Below, piece after piece: positions 16,270 to 24,451 of a stretch of 64,000 nucleotides of DNA. A model generated the notes under the pieces. That model worked only from the letters and a program-made list of their open reading frames with translations, was not told where the DNA came from and searched no databases. How positions within the stretch are numbered: position 1 is the stretch's first letter; each line of letters opens with the position of its first letter. Position numbers and translations under genes: made by a program. The stretch is from 79-D21 sp964521575 (lineage in GTDB: Bacteria; Synergistota; Synergistia; Synergistales; 79-D21): NCBI GenBank assembly GCA_964521575.1, contig CAZFSR010000001.1:372001-436000 (forward strand). The letters run 5' to 3'.

Positions 16270-17471
16270 GCCGTTGTCGACGAGGGGCCTGGCGCCGCCT
16301 GTCCCGGGGCCAGCACGTACGAGGCGGCTTCCCTGATTTTCCCCATGTCGGGGGAACGGAGAAGATAGCAGGTGTCTCCCATGGCCGGGCTGAAAACATC
16401 CGGGACCCGTTCGTGGTGGACAAGGAGGTTCCCGTAGGCCCGCAGGATGCTGTCGTGGTCGTGGGCATAGGCCCGGCCGTCCCTCCTGCCGAGGAAGGTA
16501 CAGTGGTATTTCCGTTCGTAGGAAAGCGGGGCATAGGCCGGGTTGGTCAGCATCTCGGCCCACTCCGCGAAAAGGTCGATGTCCGAGGAGAAGTTGTACA
16601 TGTCCAGGATCAGGCCTCCGGGAGGCCGGACGTTGATCTCCAGGGCGATCAGGCGGCCGTCGGCCGAGGTCCGGAAAAACTCGAGGTGGAAAAACCGCTC
16701 TTTCAGGCCGAACGCGGCGACGGCCCTGCTCCCCGCTTCGACGAGATCCGCCGGAAGTTCGCGGAGGGTGTGCAGGAAGATGTCGAGGCGGTCGTTGACC
16801 ATCTCCATCATGCCGTCGGCATATCTCAGGGAGGCGTAAAACACGATCCTGCCGTCACGGTCTGCGAGGCCGTCGAAGGTGACAATGCTCCCCGTGATGA
16901 ATTCCTCCATGAACATGTCCACGGGCGGCTTTTGGGCGAAAAAGCGTTTCATCCCGTCCCGGTCGGCGATCTTCCAGGTTCCCGTTGCCCCGACCCCCTG
17001 GTCGGGCTTGAGCACGACCGGGTAGCCCACTTCCGAAACCATCTCGAGGGCTTCTTCGAGTCCGTGAACGACCTTTCCCCTCGCCACGCGAAGACCGGCG
17101 CGGGAAAAAACTTCCTTCATCAGCGACTTCCGCCGCATGGGGGCCAGGTCCTCCGGCTTCAGGCCGGGGATGCCGAATTCCTGCCTCAGGCGGGCGTCGC
17201 TGTCGAGCCAGTGCTCGTTATGCGACTCCAGGCGGTCGATGGGCCCGAACCGGTCCCGGAAACGGCCGACCGCAGCGGACATTTGGTCGGCCCGGTGAAG
17301 GTCGTCGACCCGGATGACGTCCGTCAGGGCCGCCCGCAGGGCGGGGGCCAGGCCTTCGGGAGCCTGGTCCACGATGCCGAGGACATTCGCCCCCCGCCGG
17401 CGGAGGGCGACTGAAAAGTTCACGTAGTTGGGCGGGAAATGCGGGGAAACCAGGACGATGTTCAAGGGCAA
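16266..17471 (-). CDS. ATP-grasp domain protein (carboxylate-amine ligase-like)
   Basis: 401 residues. The N-terminal pre-ATP-grasp domain begins NIVLVSPHFPPNY. The ATP-grasp domain covers about 110-310 with VVLKPDQGVGATGTWKI (phosphate-binding Lys), MEEFITGSIVTFDGLADRDG and ALEINVRPPGGLILDMYNF, where E and N are the usual Mg ligands. Such enzymes join a carboxylate to an amine or other nucleophile with ATP. The substrate is unknown. It lies 38 bases after the esterase gene on the same strand, so the two probably act together. Confidence 0.85.
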   Translation of the reverse strand: MPLNIVLVSPHFPPNYVNFSVALRRRGANVLGIVDQAPEGLAPALRAALTDVIRVDDLHRADQMSAAVGRFRDRFGPIDRLESHNEHWLDSDARLRQEFGIPGLKPEDLAPMRRKSLMKEVFSRAGLRVARGKVVHGLEEALEMVSEVGYPVVLKPDQGVGATGTWKIADRDGMKRFFAQKPPVDMFMEEFITGSIVTFDGLADRDGRIVFYASLRYADGMMEMVNDRLDIFLHTLRELPADLVEAGSRAVAAFGLKERFFHLEFFRTSADGRLIALEINVRPPGGLILDMYNFSSDIDLFAEWAEMLTNPAYAPLSYERKYHCTFLGRRDGRAYAHDHDSILRAYGNLLVHHERVPDVFSPAMGDTCYLLRSPDMGKIREAASYVLAPGQAAPGPSSTTA

Positions 17472-17509
17472 TCACTCCCTTCAGGGTGAAAAAGGCTTCG
17501 CGGAGGCGC

Positions 17510-18247
17510 TCAATAGCCCAGCTTTCCGAGAAAATAGGGCATCTGCCGCTGCCACCAGGGCCAATCGTGGTCCGCGTCGGGCCCCCAGAGATCCACCCAG
17601 GCCGGTACTCCCTTGGATTCCAGGATGGATTTCACGGCCAGGGTCTCCCGGATGGACTCCTCCTCCCATGCTCCTTGCCCGGTACAGAGAACGATCCGGC
17701 TTTGCCTGTAGAGATCCAGGTACCACGGATCTTCCAGGGAGGGAAGGAAATCGAGGGGCGAGTGAAAATACGAGCCGTCCTCGAGGTTGTTTCCCAGGCT
17801 GAACGATAGACTGTACACACCGCTGAGGCCGATGACCGTATCGAAAACGTCGGGGTGCCGGAAGAATATGTTTGCGGCGTGGTAGGCCCCCAGGCTGCAA
17901 CCGGTAACCGAGATTCTCTTTCCTTCGGCGGGATTGCACCCGATGAACGGCAGGACTTCTTCGAGGATGTAGCGCTCGTAGGCTTCATGCCTGGCAACCT
18001 TCTCGAAGGTCGAAGCCCTTGCGTTCAGCCAGGATTGCCAATCCACGCTGTCCACCGTGAAGAGCCTGAGACGCCCCTCGTCGATGAAAGGACTCAGGGC
18101 CCCGGTCATCCCGAAGTCCTCGTATTCGTGGAATCTGCCTCCCGAAGTCGGAAAGACGAGGACATCCCGGCCTGCATGCCCGTAGACCTTGAGTTCCATG
18201 TCCTGCCCCAGGGAAGGGCTGTACCAGGTTTTGTACTCCGTCTGCAT
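17510..18247 (-). CDS. Alpha/beta-hydrolase, esterase family
   Basis: 245 residues, cytoplasmic (no signal peptide). The nucleophile elbow is GCSLGAYHA (Ser near 114) with GLSGVY after it; the C-terminal DADHDWPWW supplies a likely Asp/His pair. This pattern fits the putative esterase (Esterase D / mycolyltransferase-like) family. ATG 18247 has GGGGAGC upstream and its own promoter at 18300-18328. It is the first gene of a pair with the ATP-grasp ligase; a role in hydrolysing or transferring an acyl group on the ligase's substrate is a guess. Confidence 0.82.
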   Translation of the reverse strand: MQTEYKTWYSPSLGQDMELKVYGHAGRDVLVFPTSGGRFHEYEDFGMTGALSPFIDEGRLRLFTVDSVDWQSWLNARASTFEKVARHEAYERYILEEVLPFIGCNPAEGKRISVTGCSLGAYHAANIFFRHPDVFDTVIGLSGVYSLSFSLGNNLEDGSYFHSPLDFLPSLEDPWYLDLYRQSRIVLCTGQGAWEEESIRETLAVKSILESKGVPAWVDLWGPDADHDWPWWQRQMPYFLGKLGY

Positions 18248-18299
18248 TCGGGCTCCCCCGGTGTAAAATTGGTATGACTATTGAAAGCTATAGCGAAGC

Positions 18300-18328
18300 A
18301 GAATAATGGTTATCCCGCTCGATGTCAA
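18300..18328 (-). promoter_or_regulatory. Promoter of the esterase/ATP-grasp operon
   Basis: Minus strand TTGACA (18328-18323), 17-bp spacer, TATTCT (18305-18300), in the divergent gap with the isochorismatase-like gene. Confidence 0.75.
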
Positions 18329-18375
18329 GATAAACCCGTTCCATGCTTGCGGGAAAAATGAACGGGGGGATGAAA

Positions 18376-19167
18376 ATGAAGAACATGCTGCTGCTTGTGG
18401 ATCCCCAGAACGACTTTTGCGATCCGGAAGGCGCCCTGTTCGTTCCAGGAGCGGCGGGGGACGCTCGCCGGACGGCCGAGATGATCGATCGCGTTTCACC
18501 CGTTCTCGACGACCTTGTTGTCACGCTCGACTGCCATCATGTCCTCGACGTCGCCCACCCCCTGATGTGGGTGGACCGTGAAGGGAAGCATCCGATGCCC
18601 TTCACGCAGATCTCGCTGGAAGACCTTGAAAGCGGCACCTGGAACGCGGTCCGGCCGGAATGGCGGGACAGGCTCCGGCAGTATGTTTCCGACCTCGAGG
18701 CTTTCGGGCGCTACCGGCTGACCATCTGGCCCGAGCACTGCCTCGTCGGCGGCTGGGGTTTCGGGGTCGTCCCCTGCGTATTCAAGGCCGTCACGGGATG
18801 GGAAAGGAGGCATGCGGCGTCGGCAACGCTTGTCCTCAAGGGGGAAAACCCCTGGACCGAACATTACTCGGCGGTCAGGGCCGAGGTTCCTGACCCGGGG
18901 GATCCACGGACCGCGATCAACCGCGTCCTCCTGGAAAGAATCCTCTCGAGCGACTGTTGCGCGGTGGCGGGCCAGGCCCTTTCGCACTGCGTGGCCAACA
19001 CGGTCCGTGATCTCGTCGAACCTCTTGGGGGCGACCTGTCCAGGCTGGTTCTCATCCGTGATGCGACTTCGAGCGTTCCCGGTTTCGAGTCCATCGGCGA
19101 AGCGTTCCTGGAAGAGATGGCGGCACTGGGCATGCGGCTCGAGTCCAGCACCGCCTTCCTGTCCTGA
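18376..19167 (+). CDS. Isochorismatase/nicotinamidase-like cysteine hydrolase
   Basis: About 263 residues from ATG 18376, chosen because GGGGGGA lies six bases upstream; in-frame ATGs at 18343 and 18370 lack a site. Family catalytic residues are all visible: Asp in LLVDPQNDF, Lys in VLKGENPWTEHYSA, and the nucleophilic Cys in ALSHCVANTV. The His-rich TLDCHHVLDVAHPLMW matches the metal site of nicotinamidases. It may deamidate nicotinamide or a related amide. It converges on the phenylacetate-CoA ligase gene with an 11-base gap. Confidence 0.85.
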   Translation: MKNMLLLVDPQNDFCDPEGALFVPGAAGDARRTAEMIDRVSPVLDDLVVTLDCHHVLDVAHPLMWVDREGKHPMPFTQISLEDLESGTWNAVRPEWRDRLRQYVSDLEAFGRYRLTIWPEHCLVGGWGFGVVPCVFKAVTGWERRHAASATLVLKGENPWTEHYSAVRAEVPDPGDPRTAINRVLLERILSSDCCAVAGQALSHCVANTVRDLVEPLGGDLSRLVLIRDATSSVPGFESIGEAFLEEMAALGMRLESSTAFLS

Positions 19168-19178
19168 AGCCCGGTTTT

Positions 19179-20453
19179 TCAAGCGCCCGATGTGACCCGG
19201 ACCCGCTTTGCCTTGCCCTCGAACCGTTCCAGGCTGCCTGGGAGGAGGACCTTCACCGCGACGCGCAGCCCCAGCGCCTCGTGGAGGGCCCGCACGGCCT
19301 CTTTCTCGAGCCGCTCCATCTCCAGTTCGCCCAGGCCCGAAACGCTTTCGACCAATACGGCCAGGTCCTTCACATAGTTCTTTTCCGACACCTCCAGGGC
19401 ATAGTTCATCGAAAGCCCCGCCACGTGTCCCAGCGCCGCTTCGACCTGGGTGGGGAAGACGTTGACCCCCTTGATGATGAGCATATCGTCGGACCGTCCC
19501 CTGATGCGGGCGATCCGGGTGGCCTGCCGCCCGCAGGCGCAGGTGCCGGGGATGATCCGGGTCAGGTCGCGTGTCCGGTAGCGGGCAAGCGGCAGGGCTT
19601 CCTTCGTCAGGGTCGTGATGACGAGCTCTCCCTCTTCCCCGTCCGGCAGGAGTTCTCCTGAAACGGGATCGATGATTTCAGCGATGAAATGGTCCTCGTT
19701 GAGGTGAAGCCCGTCCTGGCAGCGACACTCGATCGCCACGCCGGGCCCCATGACCTCGGAGAGGCCGTAGATGTCGAGGGCGGGGACTCCCAGGCCCGCC
19801 TGGACCGTCTGCCTCAGGGCCTCAGTCCAGGGTTCGGCGCCGAGGATCGCGACCTTGAGGGAATGGCCGGGGCCGTGCGGGTTTTCTTGTTTCGATGCCA
19901 GGACTTCGGAGAGATGAACGGCGTAGGAAGGCGTGCAGGCGATCGCTGTGCTGCCGAGGTCCTGCATCAGCTGGATCTGTCGCTCGGTGAAGCCGGTCCC
20001 GGAAGGGATGACCGTCGCCCCGAGGTGTTCCCCCCCGTAATGGAAGCCGAGTCCCCCCGTGAACAGCCCGTAGCCGAACATGACCTGCAGGGTGTCACGG
20101 TTCGTGACCCCCGCGATGGCCAGGCAATTCGCCATGCAGTCTTTCCAGGCCTCGAGGTCGTTTTTCGTGTAGGCCACGATGGTCATCTTGCCGGTCGTTC
20201 CTGAGGAGGCGTGGACCCGGAGCAGTTCCTCCCTGTCACAGGCCAGAAGACCGAAGGGATAGGCGTCCCGCAGGTCCTGCTTCGTGGTGAAGGGAAGTTT
20301 CTGCAAGTCTTCTGCTGCCCGGATGTCCGACGGGGCGACACCGGCCTTTGCCATCTTCTCCCGGTAGTGGGGAACCCGGTCCCAAAGCCGTTTCACGGTA
20401 TCCTGCAGCTTTTCCGCCTTCATGCTGTTTCCCTTCCGGTTCGTTCCTTCCAT
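19179..20453 (-). CDS. paaK: Phenylacetate-CoA ligase (AMP-forming)
   Basis: 424 residues from ATG 20453, which has AAAGGAGGA upstream; extension further upstream would run through a terminator. Adenylate-forming motifs: HASSGTTGKMTIVAYT (P-loop), IYGLSEVMGPGVAIEC, LARYRTRDLTRI, GRSDDMLIIKGVNVFP, and C-terminal EGKAKRV with the catalytic Lys. The family makes phenylacetyl-CoA (or indole- and hydroxyphenyl-acetyl-CoA) from the acid, CoA and ATP. Here it sits behind a Phe-Phe-Phe leader and terminator, so it is expected to be induced when Phe is scarce. That favours a biosynthetic role: reductive carboxylation of phenylacetyl-CoA to phenylpyruvate. Confidence 0.92.
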   Translation of the reverse strand: MEGTNRKGNSMKAEKLQDTVKRLWDRVPHYREKMAKAGVAPSDIRAAEDLQKLPFTTKQDLRDAYPFGLLACDREELLRVHASSGTTGKMTIVAYTKNDLEAWKDCMANCLAIAGVTNRDTLQVMFGYGLFTGGLGFHYGGEHLGATVIPSGTGFTERQIQLMQDLGSTAIACTPSYAVHLSEVLASKQENPHGPGHSLKVAILGAEPWTEALRQTVQAGLGVPALDIYGLSEVMGPGVAIECRCQDGLHLNEDHFIAEIIDPVSGELLPDGEEGELVITTLTKEALPLARYRTRDLTRIIPGTCACGRQATRIARIRGRSDDMLIIKGVNVFPTQVEAALGHVAGLSMNYALEVSEKNYVKDLAVLVESVSGLGELEMERLEKEAVRALHEALGLRVAVKVLLPGSLERFEGKAKRVRVTSGA

Positions 20454-20475
20454 TTTTCTCTCCTCCTTTGGCAAT

Positions 20476-20510
20476 AAAAAAGGCCGGGGCCCCTTTTGGG
20501 GACCCCGGCC
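20476..20510 (-). terminator. Attenuator terminator ahead of the phenylacetate-CoA ligase gene
   Basis: Minus strand: 12-bp stem (20510-20499 with 20493-20482; one pair is G-U, so it is stronger as minus-strand RNA), followed by six T residues (20481-20476). The ligase ribosome site begins seven bases later. Confidence 0.9.
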
Positions 20511-20556
20511 TCGAATCGGCACGGACGCCTAGGCGTCGGCCCTCCGAGGGGGTCCC
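20499..20556 (-). promoter_or_regulatory. Predicted antiterminator of the Phe attenuator
   Basis: Minus-strand GGGACCCC (20556-20549) is perfectly complementary to GGGGTCCC (20506-20499), which lies in the left arm of the terminator. A separate hairpin GACGCC-TA-GGCGTC (about 20538-20525) contains the leader stop codon. Both lie just after the Phe codons. Confidence 0.6.
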
Positions 20557-20609
20557 ACGCCGGTAAAAAAGAAGCGGACGGACATCTTTGAGTTAGTTGG
20601 ATTCATCAT
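20529..20609 (-). CDS. Phenylalanine leader peptide (26 aa)
   Basis: ATG ATG at 20609-20604 opens a 26-codon frame ending at TAG 20529. Residues 13-15 are Phe-Phe-Phe (codons 20573-20565; context SVRFFFTGVGPP). The frame lies 34 nt after the predicted transcription start and directly ahead of alternative stems. There is no strong Shine-Dalgarno sequence. The layout parallels pheL-type attenuators, although the regulated gene here is a CoA ligase. Confidence 0.8.
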   Translation of the reverse strand: MMNPTNSKMSVRFFFTGVGPPRRADA

Positions 20610-20649
20610 TTTGTCATCTCGCGATTTTATAGGGATAAATTAGTGAGAA

Positions 20650-20679
20650 CTTATACCATGCCTCTCCGCTTTTCGTCAA
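20650..20679 (-). promoter_or_regulatory. Promoter of the Phe leader / phenylacetate-CoA ligase
   Basis: Minus strand TTGACG (20679-20674), 18-bp spacer, TATAAG (20655-20650), located just after the murE stop codon. Confidence 0.72.
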
Positions 20680-20688
20680 GGTCTTATC

Positions 20689-22185
20689 TCACGGGACGAC
20701 CTGAATGCCCCTAAAGCGGCTCCACTCCAGCACGCTCTCCTCGTCGTTGTAGGGAACGGGACCCTGGGCGAGGATCATGGTCGTCTCCGGCCCCTTCCCC
20801 GCCAAAAGGACGACGTCGCCGGGACGTGCGGCATCGAGTGCGGCATGGACCGCATCCCGCCGGTCCAGGATGACGGAATGGGACCGGATCCGCGGTCCGT
20901 CCAACCCTTCCTCGATCTGCAGAGCGATGCGCATGGGGTCTTCGCTTCGGGGATTGTCCATGGTGAGCACCACATGGTCGGCATGGGTCGCCGCGACTCG
21001 GCCCATGAGAGGCCGGTTTTCGACCGTCCTCTCCCCTCCGAGTCCGAAAACCGCGTGGACGGAACCGCGACAGTTTTCCCCGACGGCCTTGAGAGCTTTC
21101 TCGAGCCCGTCGGGGGTGTGGGCATAATCGATGAAGCAGGAAACGCCGTTTTCGAAACGGAAGCGCTGCAGCCTGCCGGGCACGGGGGGTGCGTTCTCGA
21201 TGCCCAGCCGGATCGGTTCCGGTCCCATCCCAAGGATCATGCCGAGGGCCGCCGCGGCGAGAACGTTCGACACATTGTGAAGGCCCACGAAGGGGCTTTT
21301 GACGCGCAATGAAGCGCCGGATCCCGGAAGGGTGAGGTCGAGATCCGTCCCCTCGAGGTCCGCGGCAAGGACCCGGCCCCTGACCCCCGGCCCCTCCCCG
21401 ACCCCGTAGGGAACCGTCCTCTCCGGGAAGAGTCCCGCGAGCCGCCGGCCCCAGGGGTCGTCGACGTTGAAGCAGAAGCGCGCCTCAGGGCGCGGATACT
21501 CGGAGAAGAGCCTGAGCTTGGCCTGGAAATAGCTTTCCATGTCGCCGTGGAAATCCAAATGTTCCGGGGTCAGGTTCGTGAAAGCCAGGGCGTCGAAGCG
21601 GCACCCTTCTAGCCGGTGAAGGTCCAGCCCGTGGGAAGAGGCCTCCATGACGCAGGCGGGCACCTTGTTTGCGACCATTCGCGAAAGCCAGCGCTGGACC
21701 GATGGGCCGTCGGGAGTGGTTCGGACGCCGGGTTCCTCGGATTTGCCGTCGTCGTAGACGATGGTTCCCAGGAGCCCGCAGGGCACCCCCCCATGGCGAA
21801 GGATCGACCGGGTGATCCAGGCGGTGGTGCTTTTCCCGTTTGTACCGGTGACGGCGGCAAGGCGCAGCCGGCTCGCCGGGAAACCGTGAACCGCTGCGGC
21901 TGCGGTTGCGGCCGCCTTTCGGACGTCGTTCACGCAGATCACGGGCAAAGAGGTGTCCAGGGAACGCTCAGCGAGAAAGGCTGCGGTGCCTTTCTTTTCC
22001 GCCGTGCCCGCGAAGGCGTGCCCGTCGGACTTGAAGCCCCTGACGCAGCAGTAGAGGGCGCCGGCCTTGACGTCGTCCGTTCGGGTGCAGACGTCCGTAA
22101 CGGTGGGATCGTCAGAGGCAGACCGGGCGAAAGCCGGGTCAAGCCTGGCCGATTCAAGGATCTGGAAAATTCGCGAAAGTTTCAT
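20689..22185 (-). CDS. murE: UDP-N-acetylmuramyl-tripeptide synthetase
   Basis: 498 residues, standard Mur ligase length. ATP site VTGTNGKSTTAW near 112, EASSHGLDLHRL, FTNLTPEHLDFHGDMESYF, and the C-terminal substrate motif DNPRSEDP. DNPR in this motif is the hallmark of enzymes adding meso-diaminopimelate rather than lysine, so the peptidoglycan is predicted to be of the Gram-negative mDAP type. It acts in the cytoplasm on UDP-MurNAc-Ala-Glu. It stands alone here, away from a division/cell-wall cluster. Confidence 0.95.
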   Translation of the reverse strand: MKLSRIFQILESARLDPAFARSASDDPTVTDVCTRTDDVKAGALYCCVRGFKSDGHAFAGTAEKKGTAAFLAERSLDTSLPVICVNDVRKAAATAAAAVHGFPASRLRLAAVTGTNGKSTTAWITRSILRHGGVPCGLLGTIVYDDGKSEEPGVRTTPDGPSVQRWLSRMVANKVPACVMEASSHGLDLHRLEGCRFDALAFTNLTPEHLDFHGDMESYFQAKLRLFSEYPRPEARFCFNVDDPWGRRLAGLFPERTVPYGVGEGPGVRGRVLAADLEGTDLDLTLPGSGASLRVKSPFVGLHNVSNVLAAAALGMILGMGPEPIRLGIENAPPVPGRLQRFRFENGVSCFIDYAHTPDGLEKALKAVGENCRGSVHAVFGLGGERTVENRPLMGRVAATHADHVVLTMDNPRSEDPMRIALQIEEGLDGPRIRSHSVILDRRDAVHAALDAARPGDVVLLAGKGPETTMILAQGPVPYNDEESVLEWSRFRGIQVVP

Positions 22186-22339
22186 CGAATGGGGTCCCCT
22201 CTTTCTGGAAACGCTCGATTGTCTATTCTAAAGCGTTTAAACGGCAGCGCAAGAGTTCATCAGGGACGAGCGGTATTGCGGAGGGGAACCCTTTTGCTGT
22301 TTAATGGCGGAAATCTGATGTTTCTGCGGAGGCGCACCG
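22186..22339. promoter_or_regulatory. Divergent control region murE / GntR gene
   Basis: Contains the palindrome CGTTTAAACG (22234-22243) and an AAACGCT/AGCGTTT inverted pair (22209-22215 with 22232-22238) close to a weak minus-strand promoter for murE. A plus-strand candidate promoter for the GntR gene is TTGCGG (22276-22281), 18 bp, TTTAAT (22300-22305). The dyads could be regulator sites; this is tentative. Confidence 0.35.
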
Positions 22340-23011
22340 ATGGAAGAATTCACGGACAACCTGAAGTCCTTGCGGGAAAAGGTGTACCAATACCTCAGGA
22401 AAGGCCTGAACGAAGGGCGCCTCAGGCAAGGCGCCTTCCTCAACCTGAACGCCATCAGCGCGGAGCTGGGCATGAGCCGCACGCCCCTTAGGGACGCCCT
22501 TTTCCAGCTCGAGGCCGAAGGGTACGTGACGATCTTCCCGAGGCGCGGAGTCATGGTCAACCGGCTCGACCTGGAGAAGATCCGCAATATCTACGAGATC
22601 AGCGGGGCCCTGGAAAGCACGGTGATTGCCCATTCCGGGCGCAAGCTCACCGATGCGGACCTCGCTGCGATGGAAGAACTGAACGAGCAAATGCGGGTGG
22701 CAGTTGAAACACAGGACATCGACGGCTACTACGAAAAGAACACGGCTTTCCACAACATCTATCTGAACCTCTCCCAGAACGGGGACCTGATCCGGACGAT
22801 CCACACGATGCGCGAACGGCTCTACGATTTCCCCAGGAGCAAGGCGTTCATCAAGGATTGGGAACTTGCCGCGATCGAGGAACACGAAGAGCTCATCCGC
22901 CGGCTCAGGGCAAAGGACTTCAACGGGGCTGCGGAACACCTTCGGGACGTTCATTGGTCCTTCGAGGTCCAGGAACGGTATGCGCGGCTGTACTACTTCG
23001 GGCAGGAATGA
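22340..23011 (+). CDS. GntR-family transcriptional regulator (FCD domain)
   Basis: 223 residues; ATG 22340 follows GCGGAGGCG. N-terminal winged helix (LNAISAELGMSRTPLRDALFQLEAEGYV) and an all-helical C-terminal FCD ligand-binding domain (about 80-215). FCD regulators respond to small organic acids. It is followed by a terminator and then, on the same strand, the DUF3798 gene, which is a plausible target along with itself. Ligand unknown. Confidence 0.88.
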   Translation: MEEFTDNLKSLREKVYQYLRKGLNEGRLRQGAFLNLNAISAELGMSRTPLRDALFQLEAEGYVTIFPRRGVMVNRLDLEKIRNIYEISGALESTVIAHSGRKLTDADLAAMEELNEQMRVAVETQDIDGYYEKNTAFHNIYLNLSQNGDLIRTIHTMRERLYDFPRSKAFIKDWELAAIEEHEELIRRLRAKDFNGAAEHLRDVHWSFEVQERYARLYYFGQE

Positions 23012-23037
23012 CGGTGCCTTCCTCCACAGGCATGGGC

Positions 23038-23071
23038 CGGCCGGGCGGGATTTTTCCCGCCCGGCCGTTTT
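23038..23071 (+). terminator. Terminator after the GntR gene
   Basis: Perfect 12-bp stem (23038-23049 with 23056-23067), loop ATTTTT, then TTTT. Confidence 0.85.
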
Positions 23072-23081
23072 GTGCGCAAGA

Positions 23082-23111
23082 TTGACATTGCCAGACTCTT
23101 CCAGCTAATAT
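23082..23111 (+). promoter_or_regulatory. Promoter of the DUF3798 gene
   Basis: TTGACA (23082-23087), 18-bp spacer, TAATAT (23106-23111): a near-consensus promoter suggesting strong expression. Confidence 0.82.
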
Positions 23112-23154
23112 ATCAGAGATATTTTTATCATATTTTTAGAGGGGGGTTTGAAGC

Positions 23155-24348
23155 ATGCGGAAGTCTTGGATTGTCCTGCTGGCAGGGTTGGCGCTGTTCG
23201 CCCTGATGGCGGGGACGGCGATGGCGGAAGCGCCGTTCCATATCGGCGTCGTGACCCTGACCGTTTCACAGGCGGAAGACACTTACCGCGGTGCCGAACG
23301 GCTGACCAAGGAATACGGGGACGTGGCCAAGGGCGGGTACATCAAGCACATCACGCTTCCCGACAGCTTCATGTCGGAGATGGAAACGAGCATCAGCCAG
23401 ATCGCCGGTCTCGCCGACGACCCGAAAATGAAGGTCATCGTCGTGGACGACGCGGTTCCGGGAACGACCGAGGGGTTCCGGCGGGTCAAGGAAAAGCGCC
23501 CCGACATTCTCTGCTTCGCCGGTGAACCGCAGGAAGACCCGAACGTCATCACCTCGGTGGCCGACCTCGCCATCGGAGTGGACAACGTGCTCCGCGGCTA
23601 CCTCATCATCAACACCGCGAAGAAGATGGGCGCGGACACTTTCGTCCACATCTCCTTCCCCCGCCACATGAGCTACGAGCTTCTTTCAAGGCGGCGCAAC
23701 ATCATGGAGCAGGCCTGCAAGGACCTGGGCATGAAATTCGCCTTCGAGACCGCTCCCGACCCCACCAGCGACGTCGGCGTGGCGGGTGCCCAGCAGTACA
23801 TCCTTGAAAAGGTTCCGGCCTGGGTCCAGAAATACGGCAAGAAAGCGGCCTTCTTCTGCACGAACGACGCGCAGACGGAACCCCTTCTCCGGCAAGTCGC
23901 GAAATACGGCGCTTTCTTCGTGGAGCCCGACCTCCCCTCCCCGCTGATGGGTTATCCCGGAGCCTTCGGGATCGATCTTTCCAAGGAGAAGGGCAACTGG
24001 CCGGCCATCCTGAAGAAGGTCGAGCAGGTCGTCATCAAGGCCGGCGGCAAGGGCCGCATGGGCACCTGGGCCTATTCCTACGGCTACGCCACCACCGCGA
24101 CGCTGGGCGAGTACGGCAAGCGCATCGTCGAGAAGAAGGCAAAGCTCGGGAACATGAAGGACCTGATGGTTGCCTACGAGAAATACACCCCGGGTGCCAA
24201 GTGGAACGGCAGCAATTACGTCGACATGGGTACCGGCGTCAAGAAGAAGAACTTCATCCTCGTCTACCAGGACACCTACGTGTTCGGTAAGGGGTACATG
24301 GGCGCCACCAGCGTCAAGGTTCCCGAGAAATACCTGAAAATCAAGTAG
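23155..24348 (+). CDS. DUF3798 family exported protein
   Basis: 397 residues with a clear signal peptide (MRKSWIVLLAGLALFALMAG, cleavage after TAMA). The mature part resembles a two-lobed periplasmic binding fold: HIGVVTLTVSQAEDTYRGAERL, VIVVDDAVPGTTEGF, KKAAFFCTNDAQTEPLLRQV. DUF3798 proteins are typical of Synergistota and related anaerobes, often highly expressed; function is not established. The AGGGGGG ribosome site and near-consensus promoter fit abundant expression. No permease gene is adjacent. Binding of a small solute or signal is inference. Confidence 0.92.
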   Translation: MRKSWIVLLAGLALFALMAGTAMAEAPFHIGVVTLTVSQAEDTYRGAERLTKEYGDVAKGGYIKHITLPDSFMSEMETSISQIAGLADDPKMKVIVVDDAVPGTTEGFRRVKEKRPDILCFAGEPQEDPNVITSVADLAIGVDNVLRGYLIINTAKKMGADTFVHISFPRHMSYELLSRRRNIMEQACKDLGMKFAFETAPDPTSDVGVAGAQQYILEKVPAWVQKYGKKAAFFCTNDAQTEPLLRQVAKYGAFFVEPDLPSPLMGYPGAFGIDLSKEKGNWPAILKKVEQVVIKAGGKGRMGTWAYSYGYATTATLGEYGKRIVEKKAKLGNMKDLMVAYEKYTPGAKWNGSNYVDMGTGVKKKNFILVYQDTYVFGKGYMGATSVKVPEKYLKIK

Positions 24349-24379
24349 GAACGGTTGGACGGGAAAGGAAATGGAAGGG

Positions 24380-24410
24380 ACCGGGGGATTTGCTTTCCCC
24401 CGGTTTTTTT
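24380..24410 (+). terminator. Terminator after the DUF3798 gene
   Basis: CCGGGGGA (24381-24388) pairs with TCCCCCGG (24396-24403), followed by seven T residues (24404-24410). It separates the DUF3798 gene from the M24 peptidase gene and excludes start codons upstream of it for the latter. Confidence 0.82.
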
Positions 24411-24451
24411 CGGGAGCCTGTCTCCCGCGCAAGAAGAAGGAGGAATCACCC

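Noticed and set aside
20454..20522. Earlier ATG for the phenylacetate-CoA ligase
   Set aside because: The extension is translated from the attenuator terminator itself; ATG 20453 has AAAGGAGGA at the right distance.
24371..24451. Earlier ATG for the M24 peptidase
   Set aside because: The extension runs through an intrinsic terminator hairpin; TTG 24452 has a good ribosome site.
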